Shown here piece by piece: positions 15,084 to 27,420 of a stretch of DNA of 64,000 nucleotides. Each line of letters opens with the position of its first letter. Positions within the stretch are counted from its first letter, which is position 1. Position numbers and translations under genes: made by a program. The DNA is taken from contig CALSFV010000334.1 of assembly GCA_943737045.1 (NCBI GenBank), positions 186,001 to 250,000 on the forward strand, read 5' to 3'. The DNA is from Parapristionchus giblindavisi (taxonomy: Eukaryota > Nematoda > Chromadorea > Rhabditida > Diplogasteridae). The notes beneath the pieces are model-generated. The model was not told where the DNA came from. It made no database searches and saw only the letters and a list, made by a program, of their open reading frames with translations.

Positions 15084-15369
15084 TATTAAAGATGACGCTG
15101 TTCACTGTTGTAAGAATATTAATAAAACATTTTAAGCTGACATATGCTTGCACAGTACCAAACACATTCTTGATCTGTCTGACTCTATCGATATTTACAT
15201 ATTTCTCTTATTGTTGATCTCAGAGGGGGGGGGGGGGGAGGAGAAACTGGGGAGATGGAGAGGATCGACAACAAGCGAAGATATCATATTTATTTATTTA
15301 CATATTTATTTTTTCTATCAAATATAAAAGGGATAGATATTTTTTTTAATTTCCATCGCATAACTACTA
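15084..15369. other. 3' flank with a 14-base G run
   Basis: No gene is seen. A run of 14 consecutive G lies at 15225-15238, a potential quadruplex-forming and replication-unstable tract in nematodes. AT-rich sequence then leads into the large palindrome. Confidence 0.5.
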
Positions 15370-16737
15370 ACATAACATACAAATAACATGTATATATACA
15401 TATTCACTAACTACTTTGTCATTTAGATTTAGATAATGTTGACTAAATATGTATGATAATCACTAACGATAAGAACAAGGCTGAACACAAAGTCTTTGTG
15501 ATGCATAATGGTGTAGTTTCACGCGTTCACAGTGTCGATTGAATGATAAGTTAGAACAATGTCTCTCTCTATCTGCAGAAATGCCTATAGTTTGATTCAA
15601 AGATAGAAAGTGGTTCCCTCTCTGTGTTACAATTAGATCAGTGATAGAGTGGGCAGTTGATCAAACTAGATCGATGGGCAGAGACGCAGAGAGTCATCGC
15701 GCGCACTGAACTTGATTTACAACCACTGTTGAGACGGGTGGTGGGTGGGATAACATCACTCAAAAAAGCTTTAAAAATTTAAAAAAAATTAAATTTTAAT
15801 AAAATAAAGATTCTAAATCACTCTATTAATTCCCTTGACACATATTTCGTAGGAAAAGTCAAATAAGTCGAAATATCTGCGAAAGAAAATATTATTATTT
15901 TCTGGCGTACGGAAATTTATTTATTTATTTGATAAAGCTGATTGTGAGTAAGGCGCGCATGCTAATGCTAATACAAATTGCATGGTGAGTTTTTCAATGT
16001 TTATAATTGTTTTCAACAATTAACTTTATTCCATTTTGTCTTAATTTTGTAATTTTATATATGATAATGAATTGCACGAGATGGTTACCATATTTTTCGC
16101 CCAGCACTACATTTTTAAATGACAGTTTGTCATTTTCTTTAATAAGTCATTTCATTTCGTTCACCATATAGCATGCTTTGAGCAATTGAGCAAGCAGTTC
16201 GATGATGCCCTCTGGATACTGTAACATGAGAAGTACTGTAATTTTAGAGATTTATTGATTTACATCTGAATCAACGATTGTTTCTGCGTTTTGCCGTGGA
16301 GAAAAATGTTATTCTTTTTTACTATTGATTCTGCCCTTTTGGAAAGCAAAGCATAATATATTTAGTGCAAAATGTAGTATGTTCATGGTGTTTCTAACGA
16401 AGGTGAATCAATTGATTTAAGGAGGATATTATCTCAAGATGGTCTCTTTATCAACATGCTGCTGGAAGAACGGCTGGCAAGCATCAAACTTGTGAGTGTG
16501 ATGATCTATTATAATCAGGGAAGGGTACTTATGTGCGGTAAAATCTAACAAAACGTATATGTCATCGATTTTTGTAGTTCTCAAATTCTACTGTTACCGT
16601 CAATTGTATACCTACATATTGCTTTATTGTTACGTCACAGCATGAATATATGTTGCGCTGAAAAGACAAACTAATATAAGACTTTTAAAAATACAAAAAT
16701 GTTCAAAAAATATGCAAAAAAATTATCCCTCTCTAGG

Positions 16738-16804
16738 AATCGAACTTTCGAGGAAACAAACTGTTCGGACATGTTAACCGATACGTTATCCACTAGGCCA
16801 TGGG
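16738..16804 (-). other. tRNA-like sequence in left palindrome arm
   Basis: The minus strand has an A box (TGGCCTAGTGGATAACG) and a B box (AGTTCGATTCC) with about 47 bases between, as in the mirror copy of the right arm. The intervening sequence is long for a standard tRNA and the acceptor stem is not obvious, so it is called tRNA-like. Confidence 0.5.
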
Positions 16805-17334
16805 TACATATAATGCGAAACGCCAAAAGGTTTACATATATGCACTTGAGCTTCTACATATGTACCGATGTATGGCTCCGCCCATTTCTGGTGGAGCCTA
16901 CGTATATACCAATTTTGACTCCACCCTTTTAACTTCGCGGGGTTGGACACCACACACCAATGTTAACACACCCCAAAATCTTTATCAATTCTAGAAAGAA
17001 GACAGCCAGACGACACATCTTGAGAGAAAACCCTGCGAGATCCGAGCTTCTGAAGACCGCGTAGTAGGTGATCCATGACGATAGCGACGACCCTCGGACC
17101 TCAACATCAAAGGGCGATGAAGACGATTCAACCTGCAGTTGAATGCGAAGTTAGAATGGATACAACGATTCGGCCTTTCCACTATATACCTAGGAGAGTA
17201 GAAGCGCAGTGGTGATTGATACATGTCATCTTCGACGACGTCTAGAAGACCCACGGTACCAGGCCCTGAAATGGGTTTGAAATTATTCAAACGAATGTCT
17301 GAACTACTATGAAACTCTCCTCATGAATCCTAGT

Positions 17335-18170
17335 CATCTGGATTCATCGCTCGTTTCTTCAAAATCCAGCCACCGATGTCGTTGACGATCTTCTTCAGAC
17401 GACGTTGGTGGAGCAGGAGGTTACGACCTATAAAATTAATAAGATATTAGAATAGGTTCAATAATTAGACCTTTGGCAATGTTCTCATCACTTTGTATAC
17501 TTTTTAGATTCTGTCAATGTGGTATACTTAAGGGTGAATAGAACACTGACAAAGATTTCTTTTACATTCTTTCAAAATTGTTATAGTACATATTCAATAT
17601 GATGCAGTGTTCGAAAGCAACGTAAAGAAAAGTGGCGAGTCTGATTACACAATTTCTCTCTCACCCTTCGCTTCACTTTGCAACTTTAAAACAACTCACA
17701 AGTCGATAATGCATCGTTACATTCATCTTACCACCATGTAAATGTTTCTGCTCTAAACAATCACGTCAGGTGTGCGTAGGGTATTGGGTCCTAAGTGGAA
17801 AAGAGTGAGCGACAGGGGTGACGGTAGGATGAGAAGATAACCATTATTGATCGATGAATGCGATAGCTTCGTACAGTAACCTATGGACGCTCAGGGTTTT
17901 CCATATGGGATCCAAAACTCTGCGTACATCGACGCGACAACGCAAATGTAACATGGTAGGTGAGGAAGGCAAATGCAACGATGCATAAAGACAACTAGAT
18001 GTAAGGTTCGTACCATTCACATGTTTGACGAGAACGACGTCCATCACGACATCCACCAGTCTTGTGCAACGGCGACGTCCCTCTGATTCTTGTCGCTGAT
18101 GTCGCTGTGGCTGTCGTTGTCATCCTTTTCTTTCGCGCTGATTCTCGCCGCAGTGCTGCTCGCTCTGAAA
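17335..18170 (-). CDS. Basic two-exon coding segment, left arm copy
   Basis: This is the mirror of the right-arm segment at 19594-20421. The upstream exon (near 18170-18024) reads RRESARKKRMTTTATATSAT and GGCRDGRRSRQT. The downstream exon (near 17428-17335) reads RNLLLHQRRLKKIVNDIGGW. They join with GT/AG ends. This copy differs by a few substitutions. The C-terminus is Lys/Arg-rich. I do not recognise the protein, and a 5' exon or start codon is not established. Confidence 0.35.
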
Positions 18171-19593
18171 ATGATGTCAATGATTTCGTGATAGAGATGG
18201 GGACCGGGGGTAAAGTTCAACGACCAAGGCAACACGGGAAACGAGAGGAAAGAAGACGACCGAAAGAAGCTAAAGACGTCAACAAGAATAGGAACACGTG
18301 ACCTAGATATGATAATGATGGATCATATGCAAATTGGACTACAATGTTTTTTTTTTAAATTTATCAACAACTGTGATAATACAGTCCCACACGTTCGCGC
18401 TCCCTAAACGCGGCCCCCCGCGGCCCGCGCGCAAATGAAAACTCGAGACCGATCGATAGAGACAGAATGGGAGAGAATGATGGTAAGGTAAAAGCAAATC
18501 GAGAGGTAGAAGGGGAGGAAATTCCGTTCAGGAACACTGACGTTCTGAAACGGAACGTTCGGGAAGGAAGAAATTATAGAACATGGGGGTATTTACGGTT
18601 TTAAAGGGAGAAAATATAGAAATTCGGCATAGAAACTTCAGACTATTGAAAACGACGCCAAATCAACCAAAACTGAACTAACGTATAATACATAGTGAAA
18701 GGTTGAAAAAGCATGACAGAAGGAGAGGGAGGGCAAAATTACAAAAAACGAGTATAGTAGTATGTACCTACGATGAATTTGGCGGGAGGAATAGAAGGTA
18801 CGCAGCGATTCCTAAGCAATATCGATAGTAGATCAGGTTCACGTGCTGTCTTTCCTTCCTTTTACTCTCTCAATTATCCATACTCTCTAACTCTGTCCCT
18901 GTCTCTGTCTGTACTCTCTTCTGTCTGGACACTCTCTCCTCTGATCAAACAATCATCACATAACAATAGGATGATTCTTTGATCACAGTGATCTAGCGTC
19001 GATATTGTTTATCTATCATTGGTTCTCTCAACTTTCTGTCATTTCCCCGCCAAGTTCAACAGAGGGACCCGTCGCTACGTTCTTTCGTGCCATGTCAATC
19101 AATATTTCTTCAGTGTCTCTTCTTCTTTATCTCCCTCTTCCTCTAACCTTCTCCAGTTCGACATTCCGGTTCAGCCCTTCACTTTGAATTTATATATTTT
19201 CTCCTTTTGAAACCGCAAACACCGCCTATGTCCCATAATTTCCGCCTTTCCGAATGTTCTGCTTCAGAACGTCAGTGTTCCTGAATGGACGTTCCTCCCT
19301 CTCTCGCTCTGCTTTTAACATTACCCTCAGTCTTTCCCATTCTGTCTCTATCGATCGATCTCCCTTTTTCATTTGCATATATTATCACAACTGTTGATTA
19401 TCCATTCATCTATTGTATTCCAATTTGCATATGATCCATCATTATCATATCTAGGTCACGTGTTCCTATTCTTGTTGACGTCTTTAGCTTCTTTCGGTCG
19501 TCTTCTTTCCTCTCGTTTCCCGTGTTGCCTTGGTCGTTGAACTTTACCCCCGGTCCCCATCTCTATCACGAAATCATTGACATCATTTTCAGA

Positions 19594-20421
19594 GCGAGCA
19601 GCACTGCGGCGAGAATCAGCGCGAAAGAAAAGGATGACAACGACAGCCACAGCGACATCAGCGACAAGAATCAGAGGGACGTCGCCGTTGCACAAGACTG
19701 GTGGATGTCGTGATGGACGTCGTTCTCGTCAAACATGTGAATGGTACGAACCTTACATCTAGTTGTCTTTATGCATCGTTGCATTTGCCTTCCTCACCTA
19801 CCATGTTACATTTGCGTTCTCGCGTACGCAGAATTTTGGATCCCATGTGGAAAACCCTGAGCGTCCATAGGTTACTGTACGAAGCTATCGCATTCATCGA
19901 TCAATAATGGTTATCTTCTCAGCCTACCGTAACCCCTGTCGCTCACTCTTTTCCACTTAGGACCCAATACCCTACGCACACCTGACGTGATTGTTTAGAG
20001 CAGAAACATTTACATGGTGGTAAGATGAATGTAACGATGCATTATCGACTTGTGAGTTGTTTTAAAGTTGCAAAGTGAAGCGAAGGGTGAGAGAGAAATT
20101 GTGTAATCAGACTCGCCACTTTTCTTTACGTTGCTTTCGAACACTGCATCATATTGAATATGTACTATAACAATTTTGAAAGAATGGAAAAGAAATCTTT
20201 GTCAGTGTTCTGTTCACCCTTAAGTATACCCCATTGACAGAATCTAAAAAGTATACAAAGTGATGAGAACATTGCCAAAGGTCTAATTATTGAACCTATT
20301 CTAATATCTTATTAATTTTATAGGTCGTAACCTCCTGCTCCACCAACGTCGTCTGAAGAATATCATCAACGACATCGGTGGCTGGATTTTGAAGAAACGA
20401 GCGATGCATCCAGATGACTAG
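19594..20421 (+). CDS. Basic two-exon coding segment, right arm copy
   Basis: An acceptor (TTTTCAG) precedes an exon read as RAALRRESARKKRMTTTATA and ending SRQT at about 19737. A GT donor follows, then an intron of about 590 bases, an acceptor (TTATAG) at 20323, and an exon reading CRNLLLHQRRLKNIINDIGG that ends KKRAMHPDD and a stop near 20421. The two exons join in phase (T|GT). The protein is strongly basic, compatible with nucleic-acid binding, but there is no family match. A start codon and upstream exons are unclear. Confidence 0.35.
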
Positions 20422-20943
20422 GATTCATGAGGAGAGTTTCATAGCAGTTCAGACATTCGTTTGAATAATTTCAAACCCATTTCAGGGCCTGGTACCGTGG
20501 GTCTTCTAGACGTCGTCGAAGATGACATGTATCAATCACCACTGCGCTTCTACTCTCCTAGGTATATAGTGGAAAGGCCGAATCGTTGTATCCATTCTAA
20601 CTTCGCATTCAACTGCAGGTTGAATCGTCTTCATCGCCCTTTGATGTTGAGGTCCGAGGGTCGTCGCTATCGTCATGGATCACCTACTACGCGGTCTTCA
20701 GAAGCTCGGATCTCGCAGGGTTTTCTCTCAAGATGTGTCGTCTGGCTGTCTTCTTTCTAGAATTGATAAAGATTTTGGGGTGTGTTAACATTGGTGTGTG
20801 GTGTCCAACCCCGCGAAGTTAAAAGGGTGGAGTCAAAATTGGTATATACGTAGGCTCCACCAGAAATGGGCGGAGCCATACATCGGTACATATGTAGAAG
20901 CTCAAGTGCATATATGTAAACCTTTTGGCGTTTCGCATTATAT

Positions 20944-21026
20944 GTACCCATGGCCTAGTGGATAACGTATCGGTTAACATGTCCGAACAGTTTGTTTCCT
21001 CGAAAGTTCGATTCCTAGAGAGGGAT
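20944..21026 (+). other. tRNA-like sequence in right palindrome arm
   Basis: TGGCCTAGTGGATAACG (A box) and AGTTCGATTCC (B box) are both intact in this copy. It mirrors 16738-16804, so the Pol III promoter elements have been kept in both arms. Confidence 0.5.
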
Positions 21027-22372
21027 AATTTTTTTGTATATTTTTTGAACATTTTTGTATTTTTAAAGGTCTTATATTAGTTTGTCTTTTCAGCGCAACA
21101 TATATTCATGCTGTGACGTAACAATAAAGCAATATGTAGGTATACAATTGACGGTAACAATAGAATTTGAGAACTACAAAAATCGATGACATATACGTTT
21201 TGTTAGATTTTACCGCACATAAGTACCCTTCCCTGATTATAATAGATCATCACACTCACAAGTTTGATGCTTGCCAGCCGTTCTTCCAGCAGCATGTTGA
21301 TAAAGAGTCCATCTTGAGATAATATCCTCCTTAAATCAATTGATTCACCTTCGTTAGAAACACCATGAACATACTACATTTTGCACTAAATATATTATGC
21401 TTTGCTTTCCAAAAGTGCAGAATCAATAGTAAAAAAGAATAACATTTTCTCCACGGCAAAACGCAGAAACAATCGTTGATTCAGATGTAAATCAATAAAT
21501 CTCTAAAATTACAGTACTTCTCATGTTACAGTATCCAGAGGGCATCATCGAACTGCTTGCTCAATTGCTCAAAGCATGCTATATGGTGAACGAAATGAAA
21601 TGACTTATTAAAGAAAATGACAAACTGTCATTTAAAAATGTAGTGCTGGGCGAAAAATATGGTAACCATCTCGTGCAATTCATTATCATATATAAAATTA
21701 CAAAATTAAGACAAAATGGAATAAAGTTAATTGTTGAAAACAATTACAAACATTGAAAAACTCACCATGCAATTTGTATTAGCATTAGCATGCGCGCCTT
21801 ACTCACAATCAGCTTTATCAAATAAATAAATAAATTTCCGTACGCCAGAAAATAATAATATTTTCTTTCGCAGATATTTCGACTTATTTGACTTTTCCTA
21901 CGAAATATGTGTCAAGGGAATTAATAGAGTGATTTAGAATCTTTATTTTATTAAAATATAATTTTTTAATTTTTTAGCTTTTTTGAGTGAAGTTATCCCC
22001 TCCCGTCACCCGTCTCAATAGTGGTGGTAAATCAAGTTCAGTGCGCGCGCGATCACTCTCTGCGTCTCTGCCCATCGATCTAGTCTGATCAACTGCCCAC
22101 TCTATCACTGATCTAACACAGAGAGGGAACCACTTCCTATCTTTGAATCAAACTATAGGCATTTCTGCAGATAGAGAGAGACATTGTCCTAACTTATCAT
22201 TCAATCGACACTGTGAACGCGTGAAACTACACCATTATGCATCACAAAGACTTTGTGTTCAGCCTTGTTCTTATCGTTAGTGATTATCATACATATTTAG
22301 TCAACATTATCTAAATCTAAATGACAAAGTAGTTAGTGAATATGTATATATACATGTTATTTGTATGTTATT

Positions 22373-22796
22373 AAAGTAGTTTCACGCGTTCATAATAAAG
22401 ATTGAATGATAAGTTAGGACACTGTCTCACTATGTCTGCAGAAATGCCTATAGTATTGATTACAAGATGGGAAGTGGTTCCGTTTGAGTGTTAGATCAGT
22501 GATAGAGTGGACAGATGATCAGACTAGATCGATGGGCAGAGACGCAGAGAGTCATCACGCGCGCATTGAACTTGATTTAGCACCACTGTTGAGACGGGTA
22601 GCGGGCGGGAATAACTTCACTCAAAAAAACTAAAAAAATAAAAAAATAAAAATTTAATAAATTAAAGACTTTAAATCACTCTAATAATTCTCTTGGCACA
22701 GATTTCGTATGAAAAACTCGAAATATCTGCGAAAGAAAATAGTATTCTTTCCCGAAATTTATTTATTTGATAAAGCTGACAAGCTGTGAGTAGGAC
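22373..22796 (+). repeat. Partial third copy of the palindrome arm
   Basis: From GTAGTTTCACGCGTTCA to the sequence before the hAT insertion at 22805, this segment matches the outer left arm (about 15515-15955) in the same orientation. Substitutions and small indels are more numerous than between the two arms. The palindrome therefore ends in a third, truncated unit. Confidence 0.85.
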
Positions 22797-22804
22797 GCTC
22801 AAAC

Positions 22805-23518
22805 CAGGGGTGTGCGGCAACTGAGTTGCCGATTGCCGGAATTGCCGAAATTGCCGACTTTTGATTGCCGAAATTGATTGCCGGCAACGGCAACCAATTA
22901 TGAAAAATTGCCGAAAGAAAATTCAATCAAAAAATCATTGAAAAAAGTCAGATAAGCACAAGTTTTGTGTGCAATATCTTAGAAATGTGATGTATACGGT
23001 ACATCAAAACGAATAATCGTGTAGTTTTGAGAATGACATTTCGTTATCCTTTGTGTTTTCTCCAGGAAGTCAAAAATTTTCTGGCCACTGCACTAGACAC
23101 GGATATTGATCCATTCTCTCATTAGACTAGTAATGTTAAGAAGGCATAACACCATCTTATCTCACGGGTAGCCACGAAGTATCTAATTTGCCTATCCGGA
23201 TCTGCGAAAGCTGAAAGACTATTCGGGACGGAGGGAATCTTTCTCAACAAATACAGAAAGAATCTTTCCAAATATCACTCAAGTCTAAGAATATTTTACG
23301 AAAAATATTGATATTTCATTCATTGTTTCAATTTTTTATTGTCATTGGTCTCGTTTGGTATTTAACGATTTTTGATAAGCACTTCATAAAAATTATCTTT
23401 GGCTCATTTTTAATAGTTAAGTTCAAAATTGCCGAAATTGCCGGCAATTGCCGAATTTTTATTTTCCGCTTGCCGGCAATTGCCTATTGCCGAAAAAAGT
23501 GGTTGCCGCACACCCCTG
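22805..23518. mobile_element. hAT element, 714 bp, TSD GCTCAAAC
   Basis: The ends CAGGGGTGTGCGGCAA and TTGCCGCACACCCCTG are perfect inverted repeats. GCTCAAAC is duplicated at 22797-22804 and 23519-23526. Subterminal arrays of ATTGCCG/CGGCAAT, likely transposase-binding repeats, fill about 120 bp at each end. A transposase remnant lies inside. The element interrupts the third copy of the palindrome arm. Confidence 0.95.
23171..23311 (+). pseudogene. hAT transposase C-terminal dimerisation domain remnant
   Basis: One frame reads ATKYLICLSGSAKAERLFGT, followed by EGIFLNKYRKNLSKYHSSLR and a stop. The pattern S-x-x-ERxF-x-x-xG-x-x-x-x-x-x-R-x-x-L is the conserved core of the hAT dimerisation region. 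Only about 45 residues survive; the catalytic domain is absent. It links the MITE-like hAT elements of this window to an autonomous parent. Confidence 0.8.
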
Positions 23519-23737
23519 GCTCAAACTAATATGATAATCTGCTAAATGACTGTAATAAATCACTTGGCACTTGCAAGACCAGATATCTACCTGAGAGAAA
23601 TCAGAATGGCTAATTAAGTTTGGATAATTTACAGAGATGTGCATACAAGATCACTTATTTGGTAAAGTTTTAGATCGATGCAAAAAAACAGTATGACCAT
23701 GGTGCTTTCTACAACTACAGCAATATCTCTTTGTTCG

Positions 23738-24266
23738 TACAGTGCGCGACATAATGATAGGACACCCCTAAAATGTTGTGATTTCGGTCGAATGGTGAAT
23801 GGAAATCAAAAGATGTATATACCATTTGTATCCCCTCCTTGGATAACTAAGGTAGCCCACGTAGGAGAATATTAAATTTTCCGGTCATCGAGAAAATAAT
23901 ATTATTTCGAAATTTTACCGTGACATAATGATAGGACACCCTGATTTTTTCAGAAGTTGCTATTTTTTTCAAACTTTTGCATAACATCAACGTATCAACA
24001 ACAGGTTATTAATCAATCTTATGACCCTTCCTCGAGAATGGACTGAAGATGCGATTGAGCATCCTCCTGTAGAGGACAGAAATCATTTGAGGCTCGATTT
24101 CGCCCCACTCCTTTTTGATGGCAGCCTTCAACTCGGCAACGGATGCATACTGTTTGGTGTTCTTGTGCACACGACTAACCAGGATGCCCCATATGGCTGG
24201 CAATCCATGCAAATCTGAGCCCTTTAACACTCTTTTAAATGTGTTTAAATGAATGAATCTGAACAA
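23738..24266 (-). pseudogene. Tc1/mariner-type transposase 3' fragment with one TIR
   Basis: The left end TACAGTGCGCGACATAATGA is a Tc1-like terminal repeat, and a second internal copy (GTGACATAATGATAGGACACC) lies at about 23920. On the minus strand, 24266-24009 reads LPAIWGILVSRVHKNTKQYA, KAAIKKEWGEIEPQ and RRMLNRI. This matches the C-terminal region of Tc1 transposases after the last catalytic residue. The 5' part and the other TIR are missing. Confidence 0.8.
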
Positions 24267-24665
24267 GATTATTAAAAACTAACGCTTATCTGAAATATTA
24301 TCTCTCTTTCTATGTCATACACACTCTATATCTACGCAAAGTTGATCAGATTGTGACATGCAGGACAGTTTTACTTTCATCAAGAAATATGTTGGGTTGT
24401 GAGAGAGAAATATAGTCTAGCCATTTTGCGTCTCTAACCCTTTCATTTTTGACTGCTGGGACGATTAGATAATATTGTATACTATTTATTTATTTATTAT
24501 TTTATTTTATTTATGTATGTTATTTATTTATATTATTTGATATGTACATTTGTATTTGTTTACGGCAATGATTCAGTGGAATATAAATGTTTTATTTAAA
24601 TAATTTCCGTCTTTCAGATCTAAACACTAAATATCATTAGCATTTTATCGAACAAGGGATTTATA

Positions 24666-24786
24666 TTAAAGGGAGCGTAACCTCTCTCAATGGCCTCTTC
24701 ATTGCGCACACTATTTCTCTGTTCTCTAACAACGAGAGAGCATTGCGCGTCGAAGAGACCATTGAGTGAGGTTTCGCACCCTTTAA
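24666..24786. mobile_element. TTAA-flanked MITE of about 120 bp, empty site in paralogous unit
   Basis: TTAAAGGGAGCGTAACCTCTC and its complement bound the element. The paralogous unit 2 lacks it: near 45262 the sequence passes straight from AAGGGATTT to CATTAGCAC. That empty site confirms insertion. The ends resemble those of 2404-2879. Confidence 0.85.
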
Positions 24787-25251
24787 TTAGCACGTGTCTC
24801 TCGTATCAAATATTTCTTATTCCACGGTTCTCATAGTGCCGTGAGTCTTCTCTGGAAAGAGGCCGTTGTTTCAGATTGAACTATGTCTTGAGGTGACCTG
24901 CCAAAGCAGAGAGATACATATCGATAATTCAAGGACTATGACGTTTGGAGACATACAATGTTTGCTTACTTACCTGCCTTTCCTCTATCCCATTTCACGG
25001 ATCTGCAAATAGTATAGGTACAAACTAGGAAGAGCTATCCGTTATTCATTGTTTCCAGTATGTCACTCTTGTCGCTTTCAACTCTTATCGATTTTTCTTA
25101 ACTTACAGTCATTCTTGCTAGCGGAACTTAATTTTTCACATTTTCAGGTGCCTATATCGCCTACCATTGGTGCAGCCTAAAGCTGCTAAAAATTGAATAA
25201 TTCTCTTTTCAATAAAGAAAAAGAAAAACAAGAATGTATTTTTTTTGTCTT

Positions 25252-27420
25252 CTTAAGAGACCGGCTCGGTAAGACTCGAGCATTTTGACCCCCTGCCGGA
25301 CATTCGCGAGGACTTTCGATCTGGCCCTCTATACTTTCATCATAGACACATACCGGGGGGAGACCGATGAAAGTTATAGTGAAAATGCCCTTAGGCTCAA
25401 ACCCGGCTCACATATGTCACATTTAGTAAAAAATTGAAAAATTCATAACTTTTCAATCGCGATAGCTAGGACTGTTATTTCTTTTTATTGGTGAATAACA
25501 TGTCATGCACTCTTACAAACATAGCTGAACAGTAATATCATATCGTTCTGGATAAGTTTTTTCGTGTCTGATTTTCCGATTTTTCCTCTTCCATCCTCGT
25601 TGAAGAGAGACGGCAAGCATTGACATAGTATATATTGTAGCCCTGACACTTCTGTACATGATGGTCACATTCCCTTGGAAATCCAACTTTTCTGAAGCAT
25701 CGAGAATTGCAACTGAATGTGAGATATGTGTAATTTGCAAAAATTGGAAATTAAATTTCTTGTAAATCCCAAGAGTAGTAGGTAGTTTTATTATGTCATT
25801 TTACTTGTAGTGATGCGCCTACACAGAAAAAATATACAAATAGACTCAGACTACATTTTAAAATTTTTTAAAAATAATTATTTTATTTTTATTTTTTTCA
25901 ACCCCGACATTGAGTCGACCGTCAAGGCAAGTTGATTCATAGGGCGGATGGTAGCTGATGCATGTCCGTTTGCGAAAACAACTGCCACGTGAAGAATCGT
26001 CGTTTCGCAGATCTAGAATTTATTTTTTTAATTATCAAACTTGAAAAATTACATGTTTCTTTCATATAAATCGGTTGGAAGGTGGCGTACGGCAGCCAAA
26101 GCTGTACCATTGTTATCAGTAGGAGTGTACTATACTGCACTACCGTAACCGTCAAGAATCGCGAACTGATTTTTTTTTCAGTCGACCCATGTTTTTCAAC
26201 CATGAAAAATACTATTTGGCAATATATCAACAGTGAGCCAACTTCTAGTTTTCTGGATACCGTAACCCAAACTACAGTAAGTGTAAGGCACGCACTTGAA
26301 TTTTCCGAGAATTTCATCACATTATTATAGGGTACGGTAACAAGATTACTGTAGTTTGGGTTACGGTATCCAGAAAACTAGAAGTTGCCTCACTGTTGAT
26401 ATATTGCCAAATAGTATTTGGTCTGGGATCATCATGAATTTTTCGACCTCAGCCATTCTCAACCATGAACCCCGGGTCATGGTTGAGAATTATGGGTCGA
26501 CTGAAAAAAAATCAGTTCGCGATTCTTGACGGTTACGGTAGTGCAGTATAGTAAACTCCTACTGATAACAATGGTACAGCTTTGGCTGCCGTACGCCACC
26601 TTGCAACCGATTTATATGAAAGAAACATGTAATTTTTCAAGTTTGATAATTAAAAAAATAAATTCTAGATCTGTGTAACGACGATTCTTCACGTGGCAGT
26701 CGTTTCTGCAAACGGACATGCATCAGCTACCATCCGCACTATGAATCAACTTGCCTTGACGGTCGACTCAATGTCGGGGTTGAAAAAAATAAAAATAAAA
26801 TAATTATTTTTAAATTTTTTAAAAATGTAGTCTGAGTCTATTTGTATATTTTTTCTGTGTAGGCGCATCACTACAAGTAAAATGACATAATAAAACTACC
26901 TACTACTCTTGGGATTTACAAGAAATTTAATTTTCGATTTTTGCAAATTACACATATCTCACATTCAGTTGCAATTCTCGATGCTTCAGAAAAGTTGGAT
27001 TTCCAAGGGAATGTGACCATCATGTACAGAAGTGTCAGGGCTACAATATGTACTATGTCAATGCTTGCCGTCTCTCTTCAACGAGGATGGAAGAGGAAAA
27101 ATCGGAAAATCATACACGAAAAAACATATCCAGAACGATATGATATTACTGCCCAGCTGTGTTTATAAGGGCGCATGACATGTTATTCACCAATAAAAAG
27201 AAATAACGCTGCTAGCTATCACGATTGAAAAGTTATGAATTTTTCAATTTTTTACTTAATCTGACATATGTGAGCCGGGTTTGAGCCTAAGGGCATTTTC
27301 ACTATAACTTTCATCGGTCTCCCCCCGGTATGTGTCTATGATGAAAGTATTGAGGGCCAGATCGAAAGTCCTCGCGAATGTCCGGACCATGCTCGAGTCT
27401 TATCGAGCCGGTCTCTTAAG
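25252..27420. mobile_element. 2.2-kb foldback element, TTAA target
   Basis: Two arms of about 1.08 kb are inverted copies meeting near 26336; the ends are CTTAAGAGACCGGCTCG and complement. Unit 2 provides an empty site (about 45895-45915, TTTCTTCTTTACAAAG). TTAA flanks both ends, with TIRs starting GAGACCGG. The arm core (around 26090-26330) is shared with the smaller foldback at 51617-52288. Short ORFs in the arms mirror each other and have no recognised product. Confidence 0.9.

Larger units (their letters stand above)
15370..22372. repeat. 7-kb palindrome (two arms of about 3.2 kb)
   Basis: The sequence from about 15370 to 18620 reappears as its reverse complement from about 22372 back to 19180, with a non-matching centre of roughly 500 bp (18630-19170). 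Landmarks mirror each other: AACATACAAATAACATG at 15381 and its complement near 22352, ATCATCTTCGACGACGTC at 17225 and near 20507, and the basic coding segment at 18013-18170 / 19594-19737. The arms differ by scattered substitutions and short indels; divergence is highest towards the centre. Each arm carries a tRNA-like sequence and coding-like exons. Terminal inverted repeats and a target duplication are not evident, so this may be a segmental inverted duplication or a large foldback element. Confidence 0.9.

Noticed and set aside
16699..16994. Overlapping short frames in the palindrome arms (mirrored at 20757-21052)
   Set aside because: They run across a tRNA-like sequence and AT-rich DNA. 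Mirrored presence follows from the palindrome and is not evidence of coding.
25513..25740. 75-residue frames mirrored in the foldback arms (also 26941-27168)
   Set aside because: No domain, no splice or start context; conserved only because the arms are recent copies.
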